From: Streptomonospora salina
Lineage (GTDB): Bacteria > Actinomycetota > Actinomycetes > Streptosporangiales > Streptosporangiaceae
Direction of reading: 5' to 3'
NCBI RefSeq assembly: GCF_014204715.1
Contig: NZ_JACHLY010000001.1
Span: 1,116,001 to 1,180,000, forward strand
DNA: 64,000 nucleotides
Both the position numbers and the translations under genes were made by a program. The first letter of the stretch is position 1, and each line of letters opens with the position of its first letter. Below the pieces are notes generated by a model. The model ran no database searches. It was given only the letters and a program-made list of their open reading frames with translations, and was not told the DNA's origin. Shown piece after piece: positions 53,418 through 63,146 of the stretch.

Positions 53418-55133
53418 CTACTTCACGTAGCCGATGTCGGTGTAGGTGTAGGAGGACAGGCCGTTGGCGCCCCAGTTGGCGATTTCGCTGTCGACCGCGA
53501 AGATGCCGGGACGCTGGAACAGCGGCACCGCCATGCTCTGCTCCCAGAGCAGCTCGTCGAGCTCGTTGGCCTTGGCGTTGTACTCCTCGGGATCGCTGAG
53601 CTTCGACAGTTCGTCGAAGCCGTCGTTGATCTCCTCGGTGCTGAAGTTGTGCAGGTTGTTGCCCCAGTTGGGGTTGCCGTCGTCGTCTTCGCCGACCGGG
53701 CCGATGAAGTTCTCCGCGGAGTAGCCCGCGTAGGGGTTGGTGCTGGAGTAGACGAAGGTCGTGGCGTCGTAGTTGCCGGGGACGATGTACTCGGAGAAGT
53801 ACACGTTGGTCGGCACGCTCTCGACCTGGACGCCGACGCCGACCTCCTTGAGCTGGGCCTTGGCGATCTCGGCCTCGTCGGCGGTGTTCTGCAGGCCGCT
53901 GGGGATCACCCACTGCAACTGGAACTTGTCGCCGTCCTTTGTGCGCAGCCCGTCCTCGGAGTCCCGGGTCCAGCCGGCCTCGTCCAGCAGCTCGGCGGCC
54001 TTGTCCGGGTCGTATTCACCGTAGCCTCCGCTGTTGTCCTGGAACCCCGTCTGCGTGGAGCGCAGGAGGCGGTTGACGGTCGGGTCGGTGGTCCAGTCGA
54101 CGCCTTCCAGCGTCGCCGAAGCCATCTGCGCCCGATCGATGGCGTGCACGAGGGCGTTGCGGACCGTGACGTCCTCGGTGACCCGGCCCTCGCCGCCGTT
54201 GAAGGTCAGGTGCCGGTAGGCGTTGTCGATGGCCTTGGTCAGCCGCACGCCTTCGGAGTCCTTGAGCTGGTCGTAGGCGGCGGCGTCGTAGCCCAGGTGG
54301 TACCCGTCGATCTCGCCGTTGTTCATGACCCCGCCGAGCGCGTCGTTCTCGTAAGCGCGGAAGACGATGGAGTCCAGCTTGGCCTCGTCGCCCCACCAGT
54401 CCTCGTCGCGGTCGACGGTGACGCTCTTGGCGGTCTCGTCGATCTCGGCGTCGCCGAAGGGCCCTGCGGTGACGGGGATCTCGGTCTTGTAGGCCTCGTT
54501 GAACTTCTTCGGGTCCTTCATGTACTCAGCGGGGTACAGGACGTCGAAGAGGCGGGGCCATTCGGAGAACGGCGTGGAGAAGTGGAAGATCGCTTCGTAC
54601 TCGTCCTCGCCCTTTTCGACGTTTTCGATCCGCTCGTAGCCCGTGGTGTCGCCGAGGTCGAACTCGTCGGAGTTGTCGCGGTGGGCGCCGACGGTCGCGA
54701 CCTGGGCGGCGTAGTCCTCCCAGGTGATCGGTTCGCCGTCGGACCATTCGGCGTCGGGGTTCAGCTCGAAGGTGACCGTGGATCCGCCGTCGTCGGCCTC
54801 GCTGGAGAGGACGTAGTGCTCGTCCGGGTGCGGCTCGCCCTGCTCGTCGAAGTAGTGGGCCTTGGGCATGACCGCGTCGAGGACCGACTTGCCGTGCGCC
54901 TCGTTGCCCTGGGTGTGGAACGCCTGGAACTGCGGCGGGTACGCGTTGATGCCCCAGACGAACGTGCCGCCGTCCTCGAGTTCGGAGCGGTCGGTGCGGT
55001 TGATGTCGATGGCCGGGATGTCGGCGAGGGTTTCTTCGTTCTCGTTGTCCTCGCCGCCTCCGCCGCAGGCGCTGGCCGCCATGACCAGGGCAGCGATCGG
55101 AGCGCCGACCTTGGCGGCGCGTGTGGTTCGCAC
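53418..55133 (-). CDS. Peptide ABC transporter substrate-binding lipoprotein (family 5)
   Basis: 571 aa. Lipoprotein signal with Cys23 (LVMAASACGGGG), so it is tethered to the outer face of the membrane. SBP_bac_5 features: GTFVWGINAYPPQFQAFHTQ, DDGGSTVTFELNPDAEWSDG, PITWEDYAAQV, DIDWWGDEA-like VDRDEDWWGDEAKLDSIVFR, AYENDALGGVMNNGEIDGYH, RNALVHAIDRAQMASATLEG, LLDEAGWTRDSEDGLRTKDG. It should bind di- or oligopeptides, though other ligands occur in the family. GTG 55133 follows GAGGAGAACCCCC. Last gene of the operon; 59 bp separates it from the ATPase. Confidence 0.92.
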   Translation of the reverse strand: MRTTRAAKVGAPIAALVMAASACGGGGEDNENEETLADIPAIDINRTDRSELEDGGTFVWGINAYPPQFQAFHTQGNEAHGKSVLDAVMPKAHYFDEQGEPHPDEHYVLSSEADDGGSTVTFELNPDAEWSDGEPITWEDYAAQVATVGAHRDNSDEFDLGDTTGYERIENVEKGEDEYEAIFHFSTPFSEWPRLFDVLYPAEYMKDPKKFNEAYKTEIPVTAGPFGDAEIDETAKSVTVDRDEDWWGDEAKLDSIVFRAYENDALGGVMNNGEIDGYHLGYDAAAYDQLKDSEGVRLTKAIDNAYRHLTFNGGEGRVTEDVTVRNALVHAIDRAQMASATLEGVDWTTDPTVNRLLRSTQTGFQDNSGGYGEYDPDKAAELLDEAGWTRDSEDGLRTKDGDKFQLQWVIPSGLQNTADEAEIAKAQLKEVGVGVQVESVPTNVYFSEYIVPGNYDATTFVYSSTNPYAGYSAENFIGPVGEDDDGNPNWGNNLHNFSTEEINDGFDELSKLSDPEEYNAKANELDELLWEQSMAVPLFQRPGIFAVDSEIANWGANGLSSYTYTDIGYVK

Positions 55134-55192
55134 GGGGGTTCTCCTCACTGGTGCGGTATCAGGGGATCCGGTGGGTTTGGGTGCGGGTCCGC

Positions 55193-57343
55193 TCACGGCG
55201 ACTCCTGCGCGTCCGCGTAGTGGCAGGCGGCGGCCTGGTCGGCCGCCCCCTCGACCCGGTGGCGCAGTTCCGGCTCGCTCTCCCGGCACACGGAGCGTTC
55301 GTCCTCACCGAGGACGGCGAACTTCTGGCACCGGGTGCGGAACCGGCATCCCGACGGCGGATCGGCCGGGTTGGGCAGGTCGCCTTGGAGGACGACGTGC
55401 TCGCGCCGCCGCTCCTTGTCCGGGTCGGGCAGCGGGATCGCGGAGAGCAGCGCCTTGGTGTAGGGGTGCGTGGGCCGCCGGTAGATCGACTGCACGTCGC
55501 CGATCTCCACGATCTTGCCGAGGTACATCACCGCCACCCGGTCGGCGATGTGGCGCACCACGGAGAGGTCGTGCGCCACGAACAGGTAGGAGAGCCCGAG
55601 CCGTGCCTTGAGTTCCTCCAGCAGGTTGATCACACCGGCCTGGATGGACACGTCCAGTGCCGAGACCGGTTCGTCCAGCACCAGCAGTTTCGGCTCCAGT
55701 GCCAGGGCGCGGGCGATGCCGATGCGCTGGCGCTGCCCGCCGGAGAACTCGGCGGGCGAGCGGGTGACGGCCGAGCGGTCCAGCCCCACCAGCTCCATCA
55801 GTTCCAGCACCCGCGCGCGGGTCCGGGCGGCGGAGTAGCCGTGGGTGCGCAGGGGTTCGGCGATGATCTCGAAGACGCGCATGCGCGGGTCCAGCGAGCT
55901 CATCGGGTCCTGGAAGACGACCTGGACGTCGCGGCGCACCTCCATGCGCTCGCTCTTGGAGGATCCGCCCGACCGTTTGCCCAGCACCTCCACGGTGCCC
56001 TGCTGCGGTTCGTCCAGGCTCAGGATCTCCATCAGGGTGCTGGATTTTCCGCACCCGGACTCGCCCACGAGCGCGAGCGTCTCGCCTTCGCGGATGTCGA
56101 AGGTGAGGCCGTCGACGGCGTAGACGGTGCCCACGCGCCGTTTGAACAGCGCGCCGCGCATCAGCGGGTGGTGCTTGGCCAGGTCTTCGACGCGCAGCAC
56201 CGTCGGGCGGTCGTCCCGCGGTATCCCGGAGGCCGGGTCCTCGGCGATCTCGGTGACGGGGTAGACGTCGTGGGCCGTCCACGCGTTGGCCTCGATCTCG
56301 CCGGCGCGGATGCAGGCCGCGCGGTGGCCTTCGCCGCCGACCCGTTCCAACGGCGGCTCGGCCGCGTCGCATTCGTCGGCGGCGATCGGGCAGCGCGGCG
56401 CGAACGGGCAGCCGGGCGGCATGTCGGTGAGGCTGGGCGGGTTGCCTTTGACCGGGATCAGCGGGGTCTTCTCGTCCTGGTCCAGGCGCGGCACCGACCC
56501 GAGCAGGCCCATGGTGTAGGGCATGCGGGTGCGGTAGTAGACGTCGTCGACGGTTCCGGTCTCCACCAGCCGGCCCGCGTACATCACCTGCACGCGGTCC
56601 ACCAGCCCGGCGACCACGCCCAGGTCGTGGGTGATCATCACGATGGCGGCGCCGGTTTCGCGCTGGGCGGCCTTGAGCACCTCCAGGATCTGGGCCTGGA
56701 TGGTGACGTCCAGCGCCGTGGTGGGCTCGTCGCAGATGATGACGTCGGGGTCGTTGGCGATGGCGATGGCGATCATGACGCGCTGGCGCATGCCGCCGGA
56801 GAATTCGTGGGGGAAGGACCGCCGGCGGCGCTCGGCGTCGGGGATGCCGACCAGGGTGAGCAGTTCGACCGCGCGTTCGCGGGCCCGCTCGCGCGTGGTC
56901 CGGGGGTTGTGCACCCGGACGGCTTCGGCGACCTGGTCGCCGACGGTGTAGACGGGGGTCAGCCCCGACAGCGGGTCCTGGAACACCATGGAGATGGCGC
57001 GGCCGCGTTTGTGCGCCATGGCGGCGTCGTCGAGGCCGAGCAGCTCCTCGCCGTGCAGCCGGATGGAGCCCCGCACCCGCGCGTAGTCGGGCAGCAGCCC
57101 GATGGAGGCCAGGGAGGACACGGACTTGCCCGATCCGGATTCGCCGACGATTCCCAGGATCTCGCCGCGGCGGACCTCGTAGCTGACGCCGCGCACGGCG
57201 GTGACGTCGGCGTTGCCGCGGCCGCCGGGGAAGGCGACCTCCAGGTCGCGGACGTCCAGGACCGGGGGCCCGGTGCCGCCGGGCCCGGGGGACGCGCCGG
57301 TCTGCTGCTGCTCGGCGGCGGCGGTGCCGCTGGTTGCGGTCAT
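55193..57343 (-). CDS. ABC transporter ATPase with two fused ATP-binding domains (OppD-OppF type)
   Basis: 716 aa. First NBD (about 28-345): Walker A GESGSGKS (67-74), signature FSGGMRQRV, Walker [14 protein letters not shown]-loop in MITHDLG, and the OppD-type Cys cluster [16 protein letters not shown]. Second NBD (about 382-700): Walker A GESGCGKS (427-434), signature [10 protein letters not shown], Walker [14 protein letters not shown]-loop AHDLS, and another Cys cluster [11 protein letters not shown]. These are usually separate OppD and OppF subunits. Both sites look catalytically complete. ATG 57343; 17 bp downstream of the permease stop. Confidence 0.93.
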   Translation of the reverse strand: MTATSGTAAAEQQQTGASPGPGGTGPPVLDVRDLEVAFPGGRGNADVTAVRGVSYEVRRGEILGIVGESGSGKSVSSLASIGLLPDYARVRGSIRLHGEELLGLDDAAMAHKRGRAISMVFQDPLSGLTPVYTVGDQVAEAVRVHNPRTTRERARERAVELLTLVGIPDAERRRRSFPHEFSGGMRQRVMIAIAIANDPDVIICDEPTTALDVTIQAQILEVLKAAQRETGAAIVMITHDLGVVAGLVDRVQVMYAGRLVETGTVDDVYYRTRMPYTMGLLGSVPRLDQDEKTPLIPVKGNPPSLTDMPPGCPFAPRCPIAADECDAAEPPLERVGGEGHRAACIRAGEIEANAWTAHDVYPVTEIAEDPASGIPRDDRPTVLRVEDLAKHHPLMRGALFKRRVGTVYAVDGLTFDIREGETLALVGESGCGKSSTLMEILSLDEPQQGTVEVLGKRSGGSSKSERMEVRRDVQVVFQDPMSSLDPRMRVFEIIAEPLRTHGYSAARTRARVLELMELVGLDRSAVTRSPAEFSGGQRQRIGIARALALEPKLLVLDEPVSALDVSIQAGVINLLEELKARLGLSYLFVAHDLSVVRHIADRVAVMYLGKIVEIGDVQSIYRRPTHPYTKALLSAIPLPDPDKERRREHVVLQGDLPNPADPPSGCRFRTRCQKFAVLGEDERSVCRESEPELRHRVEGAADQAAACHYADAQESP

Positions 57344-57360
57344 GGCGGTTCGATCCCCCT

Positions 57361-58263
57361 CTAGGTCCTGCTCTTGGAGTGCGGGTCCAGCGCGTCGCGC
57401 AGGCCGTCGCCGACGAGGTTCACCGCCAGCACGAGCACGATCAGCAGACCGGTGCAGAACCAGAACGTCCACGGGAACGCCAGCGCTTGGCGGGAGCCTT
57501 CGGCGATCAGCGAGCCGAGGGTGACGTCGGGGGGCTGGATGCCGAATCCGAAGTAGGACAGCGCGGTCTCCAGGATGATGGCGGAGCTGACGTTGATGGT
57601 GGCGTCCACGATCAGCAGCGAGGACATGTTCGGCAGGATGTGGCGCAGGATGATCCGGCTGTGGCTGACTCCCATGAACCGGGCGGCCTGGACGTACTCG
57701 CGCTCCTTGAGGGAGATGGTCATGCCGCGCACCATCTTCGCGGTGACCATCCACATGAGGCAGCCCAGCAGCAGGACGAAGATCAGCCACCCCTGGTCGC
57801 GCAGCAGGGGGTACAGGATCGCCAGGATGAGGAACTGCGGCAGGACCAGGAAGAGGTCGGTCACCCACATCAGGACGCGGTCGGAGGCACCGAGGAAGTA
57901 GCCGGCGAAGGCGCCCACGAGCGCGGCGATCACCGTGGTGAACAGCGCGGCGCACAGCCCGATCAGGATGGATTTCTGCAGCCCCACCAGCGTCATGTGG
58001 TAGATGTCGCGGCCGGTGCTGCCGGTGCCGAACCAGTGGTCGGCGCTGGGCGGGCTGCGGAACGCGGCGAAGTCGCGCTCGGCGAAGCCCCACGGGCTCA
58101 GCAGCGGGCCGAGCCAGGCGACGGCGATCAGGGCGAGGATGACCGCCAGCCCGACCACCACGCGGCGGGTGGCGAGCAGCTCCTTGACCAGCGACGACCA
58201 CCGGCCGGATATATCCGTGGCGGCCTCGGTGGTGGTCGCCTCGCGCTCGGCGGACAGGCTCAT
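57361..58263 (-). CDS. Peptide ABC transporter permease (OppC/DppC type)
   Basis: 300 aa with about six TM helices. N-terminal OppC-type cytoplasmic leader; [20 protein letters not shown] is TM1. The motif [19 protein letters not shown] is diagnostic of OppC/DppC. The EAA loop reads [21 protein letters not shown]-terminus [19 protein letters not shown] is standard. ATG 58263 has GGAGAACCTCCC upstream. Together with the OppB-type permease it forms the channel. Confidence 0.94.
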   Translation of the reverse strand: MSLSAEREATTTEAATDISGRWSSLVKELLATRRVVVGLAVILALIAVAWLGPLLSPWGFAERDFAAFRSPPSADHWFGTGSTGRDIYHMTLVGLQKSILIGLCAALFTTVIAALVGAFAGYFLGASDRVLMWVTDLFLVLPQFLILAILYPLLRDQGWLIFVLLLGCLMWMVTAKMVRGMTISLKEREYVQAARFMGVSHSRIILRHILPNMSSLLIVDATINVSSAIILETALSYFGFGIQPPDVTLGSLIAEGSRQALAFPWTFWFCTGLLIVLVLAVNLVGDGLRDALDPHSKSRT

Positions 58264-58345
58264 GGGAGGTTCTCCAGCACGGTGGGCGGGGACGGGCGGG
58301 ACCGGCGCGGTGCGGCGCCGGCGGGCGCAGGGGTGGGGCTCACGG

Positions 58346-59329
58346 TCAGCTCACCCGTACCCGCGGGTCCAGCCAGGCGTAAAGCACGTCCGACAGGAAC
58401 GACGCGGCCATGACGCATACGGCCATGAAGAACGTGACCGCCGCGACCGCGTTGACGTCCTGGGTCGCGATGGAGTCCACGACCCAGGCCCCCATGCCGT
58501 GCCAGCCGAAGATCTTCTCGGTGAAGGTGGCGTTGGCGATCAGGATGCCGAACGTGAAGGTGAAGTAGGTGATCGTCGGGATCAGCGCGGTGCGCAGGGC
58601 GTGCTTGATCATGGCGGCGCGGCGGGTGAGGCCCTTGGCCATGGCGGTGCGCACGAAGTCGGACCCGAGCACGTCGAGCATCATGTTGCGCTGGTAGCGG
58701 CTGAACACGGCGAACAGCGAGAGCGACAGCGCCAGGGTCGGCAGGATCGCGTGCTGGACGCGGTCGGCCAGGGTTCCCCAGAACCCGGCTTGGAGATTCG
58801 CGCTGTACTCGCCGCCGTACTCCAGTAGCTTCATGCCGGTGGCGTCGTTGAGCCATACCGCGCCGAGCTGCAGCATGACGGCCACGACCACGGCGGGTAC
58901 CGCGAGCAGGACGAACGCGGTGACGGTGGTGCTGCGGTCGAACTTGCCGTACTGGCGTACGGCGGCGTAGGCGCCCACGGCCACGCCCAGGGTCGCGCCG
59001 ATCACCGTTCCGGCGACGATGAGCCGGAGCGAGACGCCCGCCTTGCGGGCGATGTTCTCGTTGACGCTCTGGTCCTTGATGGTGCGGCCGAAGTCGCCGG
59101 TGGCGACTCCGCCGATCCAGTCGGCGTAGCGCTCCGCCAGCGGGACTTCGTCGTTGAGGTTGAGCTTGTTCAGCTCTTTCTCGATGGCCTGGTCGCTGGG
59201 CGGGGGCTGCTTCTGCTCGAAGTAGCCGCGCGGGTCGAGCGTGGTCGCGGAGATCAAGTAGGCGATGCTCGACGCGAGAAAGATCAGGACCAGGTAACTC
59301 AGCAACCGCCTGATCAAGAACTTCGCCAA
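58346..59329 (-). CDS. Peptide ABC transporter permease (OppB/DppB type)
   Basis: 327 aa, TTG start (59329) with GGGG about 9 nt upstream; no better start lies before it. MAKFLIRRLLSYLVLIFLAS is the normal OppB N-terminus. A long first periplasmic loop ends in GDFGRTIKDQSV, then VIGATLGVAVGAYAA, the EAA loop DFVRTAMAKGLTRRAAMIKH, and VEKIFGWHGMG-like ATFTEKIFGWHGMGAWVVDS. First gene of the operon (B, C, ATPase, binding protein). The TTG start may lower its expression. Confidence 0.93.
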   Translation of the reverse strand: MAKFLIRRLLSYLVLIFLASSIAYLISATTLDPRGYFEQKQPPPSDQAIEKELNKLNLNDEVPLAERYADWIGGVATGDFGRTIKDQSVNENIARKAGVSLRLIVAGTVIGATLGVAVGAYAAVRQYGKFDRSTTVTAFVLLAVPAVVVAVMLQLGAVWLNDATGMKLLEYGGEYSANLQAGFWGTLADRVQHAILPTLALSLSLFAVFSRYQRNMMLDVLGSDFVRTAMAKGLTRRAAMIKHALRTALIPTITYFTFTFGILIANATFTEKIFGWHGMGAWVVDSIATQDVNAVAAVTFFMAVCVMAASFLSDVLYAWLDPRVRVS

Positions 59330-59858
59330 CTGATGCCCCTACCTGTGGTCCCGGCGGACGGTCTCGGAACAACCGCGGTGAATCGTCGTGCCCCGCGTGC
59401 CCACCCAGACACGTCGTGGCCGCACAGACGCAGTCGGCGCAAGGGAGGGGTGCCGGTTCATGCCGGAGGGTCGACTCGCGACGGTGACCGCATCCCACTT
59501 ACATCCGATTCACGGTCAGTGATCCGAATTCACACGAGTTTGGGCCGTTTCGGGACACTGCGGGGTTACCGGCGCATCAAGAAAAGACAACGGGACGTCG
59601 GTTTCCTCGATGGCGCCGAGTCGCTGGGGAGGATAGTAACGCGCTTCGGTACTCTCGGTGGCGGGAATGCGACGTCAGGCGACTTCGGGCGCCGCGCATC
59701 CCGGATCCGGCGCGGGCGGCGGTCGCGGCCGGGCCGCCGGGCTCCATGCCGCGCCGCCGGGCGCCCGAACGCCTCGGCGCGCACGGTACGCCGTTGCGGA
59801 GGCCGGCGCTCGTCCCGGAGCCGCCCGCCGTGCGCGGGCCGGATTTCCGGGCGGCCCC
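59330..59858. other. 529-bp intergenic region
   Basis: Upstream of the ABC operon and downstream of the aldo/keto reductase (both minus). The centre (59510-59650) is less GC-rich and probably carries the ABC promoter; on the minus strand TTGTCT is followed after 16 nt by TAACCC. No gene has convincing support. Confidence 0.4.
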
Positions 59859-60947
59859 TCACCGGTCGCTGGAAGGCTTCCAGATGTTGACGCCCAGATC
59901 CACCGCGTGCCGGTCGATCTCGGCCAGCTCCCCGTCGGTCGGCGCCGGCGCCCGCACCGCCGCCAGGCTGTCCTCCAGTTGCGCGACACTGCTGGCGCCG
60001 ATCAGCGCCGAGGTCGTCCGCCGGTCCCGCAGCACCCAGCTGATCGCCAACTGCGCCAGGGTCTGCCCGCGCCCGCGCGCCACCGCGTCGAGCGCGCGCA
60101 CCCGCTCCAGGTTCTCCTCGGCCAGCCACTCCCGCGAGAACGAGCCGGCGCGGCCGGCGCGCGACCCTTCCGGGACCCCCTGCAGGTAGCGGCCGGTCAG
60201 CAGCCCTTGGGCCAGCGGCGAGAACACGATGCAGCCGGCACCCACGCGTTCGAGGGTGTCCAGCAGGGCCTGGTCCTCGATCCAGCGGTTGACCATCGAG
60301 TAGGAGGGCTGGTGGATCAGCAGCGGCACGCCCATCTGCCGCAGCAGCTCCGCGGCCTCGGCGGTGCGCTCGGCCGAGTAGGACGAGATCCCGGCATACA
60401 TCGCCCGGCCCGACTTCACCGCGGTGGCCAGCGCCCCCATCGTCTCTTCGAGCGGAGTATCGGGGTCGAAGCGGTGGCTGTAGAACACGTCGACGTAGTC
60501 CAGCCCCATGCGCGCCAGCGACTGGTCCAGGCTGGCCAGCAGATACTTGCGGGATCCGCCGCCGCTGCCGTACGGGCCGGGCCACATCCCGTAGCCCGCC
60601 TTGGTGGAGATCACCAGCTCGTCGCGGTAGGCGCGGAAGTCCTCGCGCAGGATCCGGCCGAAGTTCAGCTCGGCCGCACCCGCGGGCGGACCGTAGTTGT
60701 TGGCCAGGTCGAAATGGGTCACGCCGAGGTCGAAGGCGCGCCGCAGGATGGCGCGCTGGGTCTCCAGCGCGCGGTCGTCGCCGAAGTTCTGCCACAGGCC
60801 CAGCGACACCTCGGGCAGGTCCAGTCCGCTGCGGCCGGTGCGCCGGTAGGGCATCCGGCCGTCGTAGCGCCCGTCCTCGGCCCGGTACACACCGGCGGCG
60901 GGGACGTCGAGTCGGGGTATGTCGTTCTCTCGCACCATGAGCCCCAT
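59859..60947 (-). CDS. Aldo/keto reductase (L-glyceraldehyde-3-phosphate reductase type)
   Basis: 362-aa NADPH-dependent (beta/alpha)8 reductase. Near the N-terminus YRRTGRSGLDLPEVSLGLWQ; the catalytic tetrad is visible as D and Y in FDLANNYGPPAGAAE, K in VISTKAGYGMWPGPYGSGG, H in VFYSHRFDPDTP. The YGMWPGPYG and NYGPP wording is typical of the YghZ/GPR subgroup that reduces L-glyceraldehyde-3-phosphate and methylglyoxal. C-terminal NADP site: LIGASSVAQLEDSLAA. ATG 60947 is chosen over 60938 for GGGGTGGGATC. It lies downstream of phoX on the same strand, separated by a strong terminator. Confidence 0.9.
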   Translation of the reverse strand: MGLMVRENDIPRLDVPAAGVYRAEDGRYDGRMPYRRTGRSGLDLPEVSLGLWQNFGDDRALETQRAILRRAFDLGVTHFDLANNYGPPAGAAELNFGRILREDFRAYRDELVISTKAGYGMWPGPYGSGGGSRKYLLASLDQSLARMGLDYVDVFYSHRFDPDTPLEETMGALATAVKSGRAMYAGISSYSAERTAEAAELLRQMGVPLLIHQPSYSMVNRWIEDQALLDTLERVGAGCIVFSPLAQGLLTGRYLQGVPEGSRAGRAGSFSREWLAEENLERVRALDAVARGRGQTLAQLAISWVLRDRRTTSALIGASSVAQLEDSLAAVRAPAPTDGELAEIDRHAVDLGVNIWKPSSDR

Positions 60948-60989
60948 GATCCCACCCCGGCACCCCCGACACGCCGGGTTCGGATGCCC

Positions 60990-61029
60990 GCTGCCGGTGC
61001 CCGCACGCCGCTGTGCGGGCACCGGCAGC
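60990..61029 (-). terminator. Terminator of the phoX gene
   Basis: GCTGCCGGTGCCCGCAC and its exact complement (17 bp) flank GCCGCT, 36 nt past the phoX stop. Confidence 0.78.
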
Positions 61030-61064
61030 CGGAGGGGTCCGAACCCGGAGGCGGCCGGGATCCG

Positions 61065-63146
61065 TCAGCTGCCGATGTCCTTGCCGCGGCCGTGCCAGAT
61101 CGCGACCACCGACGGGCGCGGGAACCCGTCGTGGTCGGGCCAGGTGCTCTGCGGGTCGTCGTAAGCGCCGCCGTCACCGGGGTGCTGCGGTGCGATGAAC
61201 ACCGTCTTCTGGTCCTCGGTGATCAGCGGGCCGCAGCACTCGGCGCCGTCGGGCACCCGGGCGAACATCTTCAGCTCGCCCTTGTCTCTGCCCTCCACCG
61301 GAACGGCGAACAGGCCGTCGTTGCCCCACTCCATGCCGTCGGTGGCGATCCACAGGTTGCCGCGCTCGTCGAATGTCAGGTTGTCGGGCGAGGAGATCGC
61401 CGTGACCTTCGACTTGTCGTAGCCGGCGAAGTAGGTGCCCTCGTCCTCGGGGTCGCCGCAGACGATCGGCACGTCCCAGCGGAACTTCGTGGCCGCCGCG
61501 TCGCCGCGCCGCTCGGTGATCTCCAGGATGTGGCCGAAGCGGTTGGGGCCGCGCGGGTTGGGCTCGTCGGCCTGGCCGGGCTCGCGGGCGCTGTTGTTGG
61601 TCAGCGCGCAGTAGATCTTGCCGGTGGCCGGGCTGGCCTCGATGTCCTCGGGGCGGTCCATCTTGGTGGCGCCGGCCTCGTCGGCCGCCAGGCGGGTGTG
61701 CACGAGCACCTCGGCCACCGAGAACCCCTCGACGAAGCTCTCGGAGTCGCTGCACAGCGGAATCCACTCGCCCCACCCGTCGAACGCGCCGTCGGAGGGC
61801 AGTGCGCCGGAGCCGTCGATCTCGTTCTCGGGGCTGTCGCCGCGGAACGTGGCGACGTACAGCGTGCCCGAGTCGAGCAGCGTGCTGTTGCCGCGCCGCG
61901 AGCCCTTGCGGTAGCTGCGCTTGCTGACGAACTTGTAGATGTAGTCGAACCGCTCGTCGTCGCCCAGGTAGACCGCGATGCGGCCGTCGCGGGTGATGCG
62001 GTGGTTGGCGCCTTCGTGCTTGAAGCGGCCGAGCATGGTGCGCTTCTTGGGTGTGGAGTCGGGGTCGTAGGGGTCGACCTCGACGACGTAGCCGAAGCGG
62101 TTGGCCTCGTTGGGGTGGCGGGAGAGGTCGAAGCGCTCCTCCACCCGGTCGAAGCGGCGGTTGCCCGAGCGGGTGTCGCCCTCGGTGGGGATGCCGTAGC
62201 GGGCCATCGCCGGCTTGGCGCCGTCAGGGGCGCCCTCGCCGCCGACGAAGTACTGGTGGAAGTTCTCCTCGCAGGTGAGGATCGTGCCCCAGGGCGTCAT
62301 GCCCCCGGCGCAGTTGTTGAGCATCCCCAGCACCCGCGTGCCGTCGGGGTCGGCCTCGGTGCGCAGCAGGTCGTGGCCCGCCGCGGGACCGGTGAGCTCC
62401 ATGGGGGTGGAGGGGGTGATGCGGCGGTTGAAGCGGCGCCAGCCCTGGGACAGCCGCCAACCGCCGGTGCTCTTGCCGCGGCCGCGGCCCCGGCCGCGGT
62501 CCTCGTACTCGCGGCGGATCTCCACGACCGATCCGCCGTGGGCGGCCATGGCGGTGGCGATCTGCTCCGGGTCGGCGTCGCCGCCGTCGGTGTAGCCCGC
62601 GAACATCAGGGCTTCGTTGGTGTATTCGTGGTTGACCCACAGCAGGCCGCGGTCGCGGTCCAGCGGCTGGAAGGCCACGTAGTCGCAGTTGTAGCCGAAC
62701 TGCTTGGCCTGGGCGTCGGCGGTCTGGGCGGTGAAGTCGAACTCGGGGGCGTCGGGCAGTACCGGGTCGCCCCAGCGGACCACGACGCGCTGCTCGTAGC
62801 CGTCGGGGATCGCCACGTCGTCGCCGGTCCCGGGCCGGATCCCGGTGAACTTCAGGCCGGAGCGGCCGTGGCCGTGGCCGTGGCCGTTGCCCGGCCGGGC
62901 GAGAGCCGGCGCCATGCCGCCCAGCCCGGCGGCGGTCGCGCCGGCACCCACGGCACCCGCCCGCAGGACGTTGCGACGCGAAAGCGCGGCGGTGGCGACC
63001 TCGCCGAAATAGGTGTTGTCGCTGGTGTTGGGTGCCTGGTGGAAGCAGGCGTCACCGCAGCGGAAGCGGCAAGTCTGGCGGGACCGTCCGCCGCCGACCG
63101 GGCCGATCAGCGGCAGCGAACGGCGTTGTGGCGCGGATTGCGGCAC
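61065..63146 (-). CDS. phoX: PhoX-family alkaline phosphatase, Tat-exported
   Basis: 693 aa. PhoX proteins are Ca2+/Fe3+ phosphomonoesterases working outside the cell to release phosphate. A family-typical leader of ~50 residues precedes the Tat signal SRRNVLRAGAVGAGATAAGL (56-75). Then: YNCDYVAFQPL, LLWVNHEYTNEALMFAGYTD, MTPWGTILTCEENFHQYFVG, GRFKHEGANHRITRDGRIAV, YLGDDERFDYIYKFVS, DRPEDIEASPATGKIYCALT, SPDNLTFDERGNLWIATDG, CGPLITEDQKTVFIAPQHPG. These supply the metal-binding Glu/His/Asp set. A His/Gly-rich patch after the signal is not conserved. GTG 63146 has AGGAGG 6 nt upstream. A PHO-box-like repeat lies about 140 nt upstream. Confidence 0.93.
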   Translation of the reverse strand: MPQSAPQRRSLPLIGPVGGGRSRQTCRFRCGDACFHQAPNTSDNTYFGEVATAALSRRNVLRAGAVGAGATAAGLGGMAPALARPGNGHGHGHGRSGLKFTGIRPGTGDDVAIPDGYEQRVVVRWGDPVLPDAPEFDFTAQTADAQAKQFGYNCDYVAFQPLDRDRGLLWVNHEYTNEALMFAGYTDGGDADPEQIATAMAAHGGSVVEIRREYEDRGRGRGRGKSTGGWRLSQGWRRFNRRITPSTPMELTGPAAGHDLLRTEADPDGTRVLGMLNNCAGGMTPWGTILTCEENFHQYFVGGEGAPDGAKPAMARYGIPTEGDTRSGNRRFDRVEERFDLSRHPNEANRFGYVVEVDPYDPDSTPKKRTMLGRFKHEGANHRITRDGRIAVYLGDDERFDYIYKFVSKRSYRKGSRRGNSTLLDSGTLYVATFRGDSPENEIDGSGALPSDGAFDGWGEWIPLCSDSESFVEGFSVAEVLVHTRLAADEAGATKMDRPEDIEASPATGKIYCALTNNSAREPGQADEPNPRGPNRFGHILEITERRGDAAATKFRWDVPIVCGDPEDEGTYFAGYDKSKVTAISSPDNLTFDERGNLWIATDGMEWGNDGLFAVPVEGRDKGELKMFARVPDGAECCGPLITEDQKTVFIAPQHPGDGGAYDDPQSTWPDHDGFPRPSVVAIWHGRGKDIGS

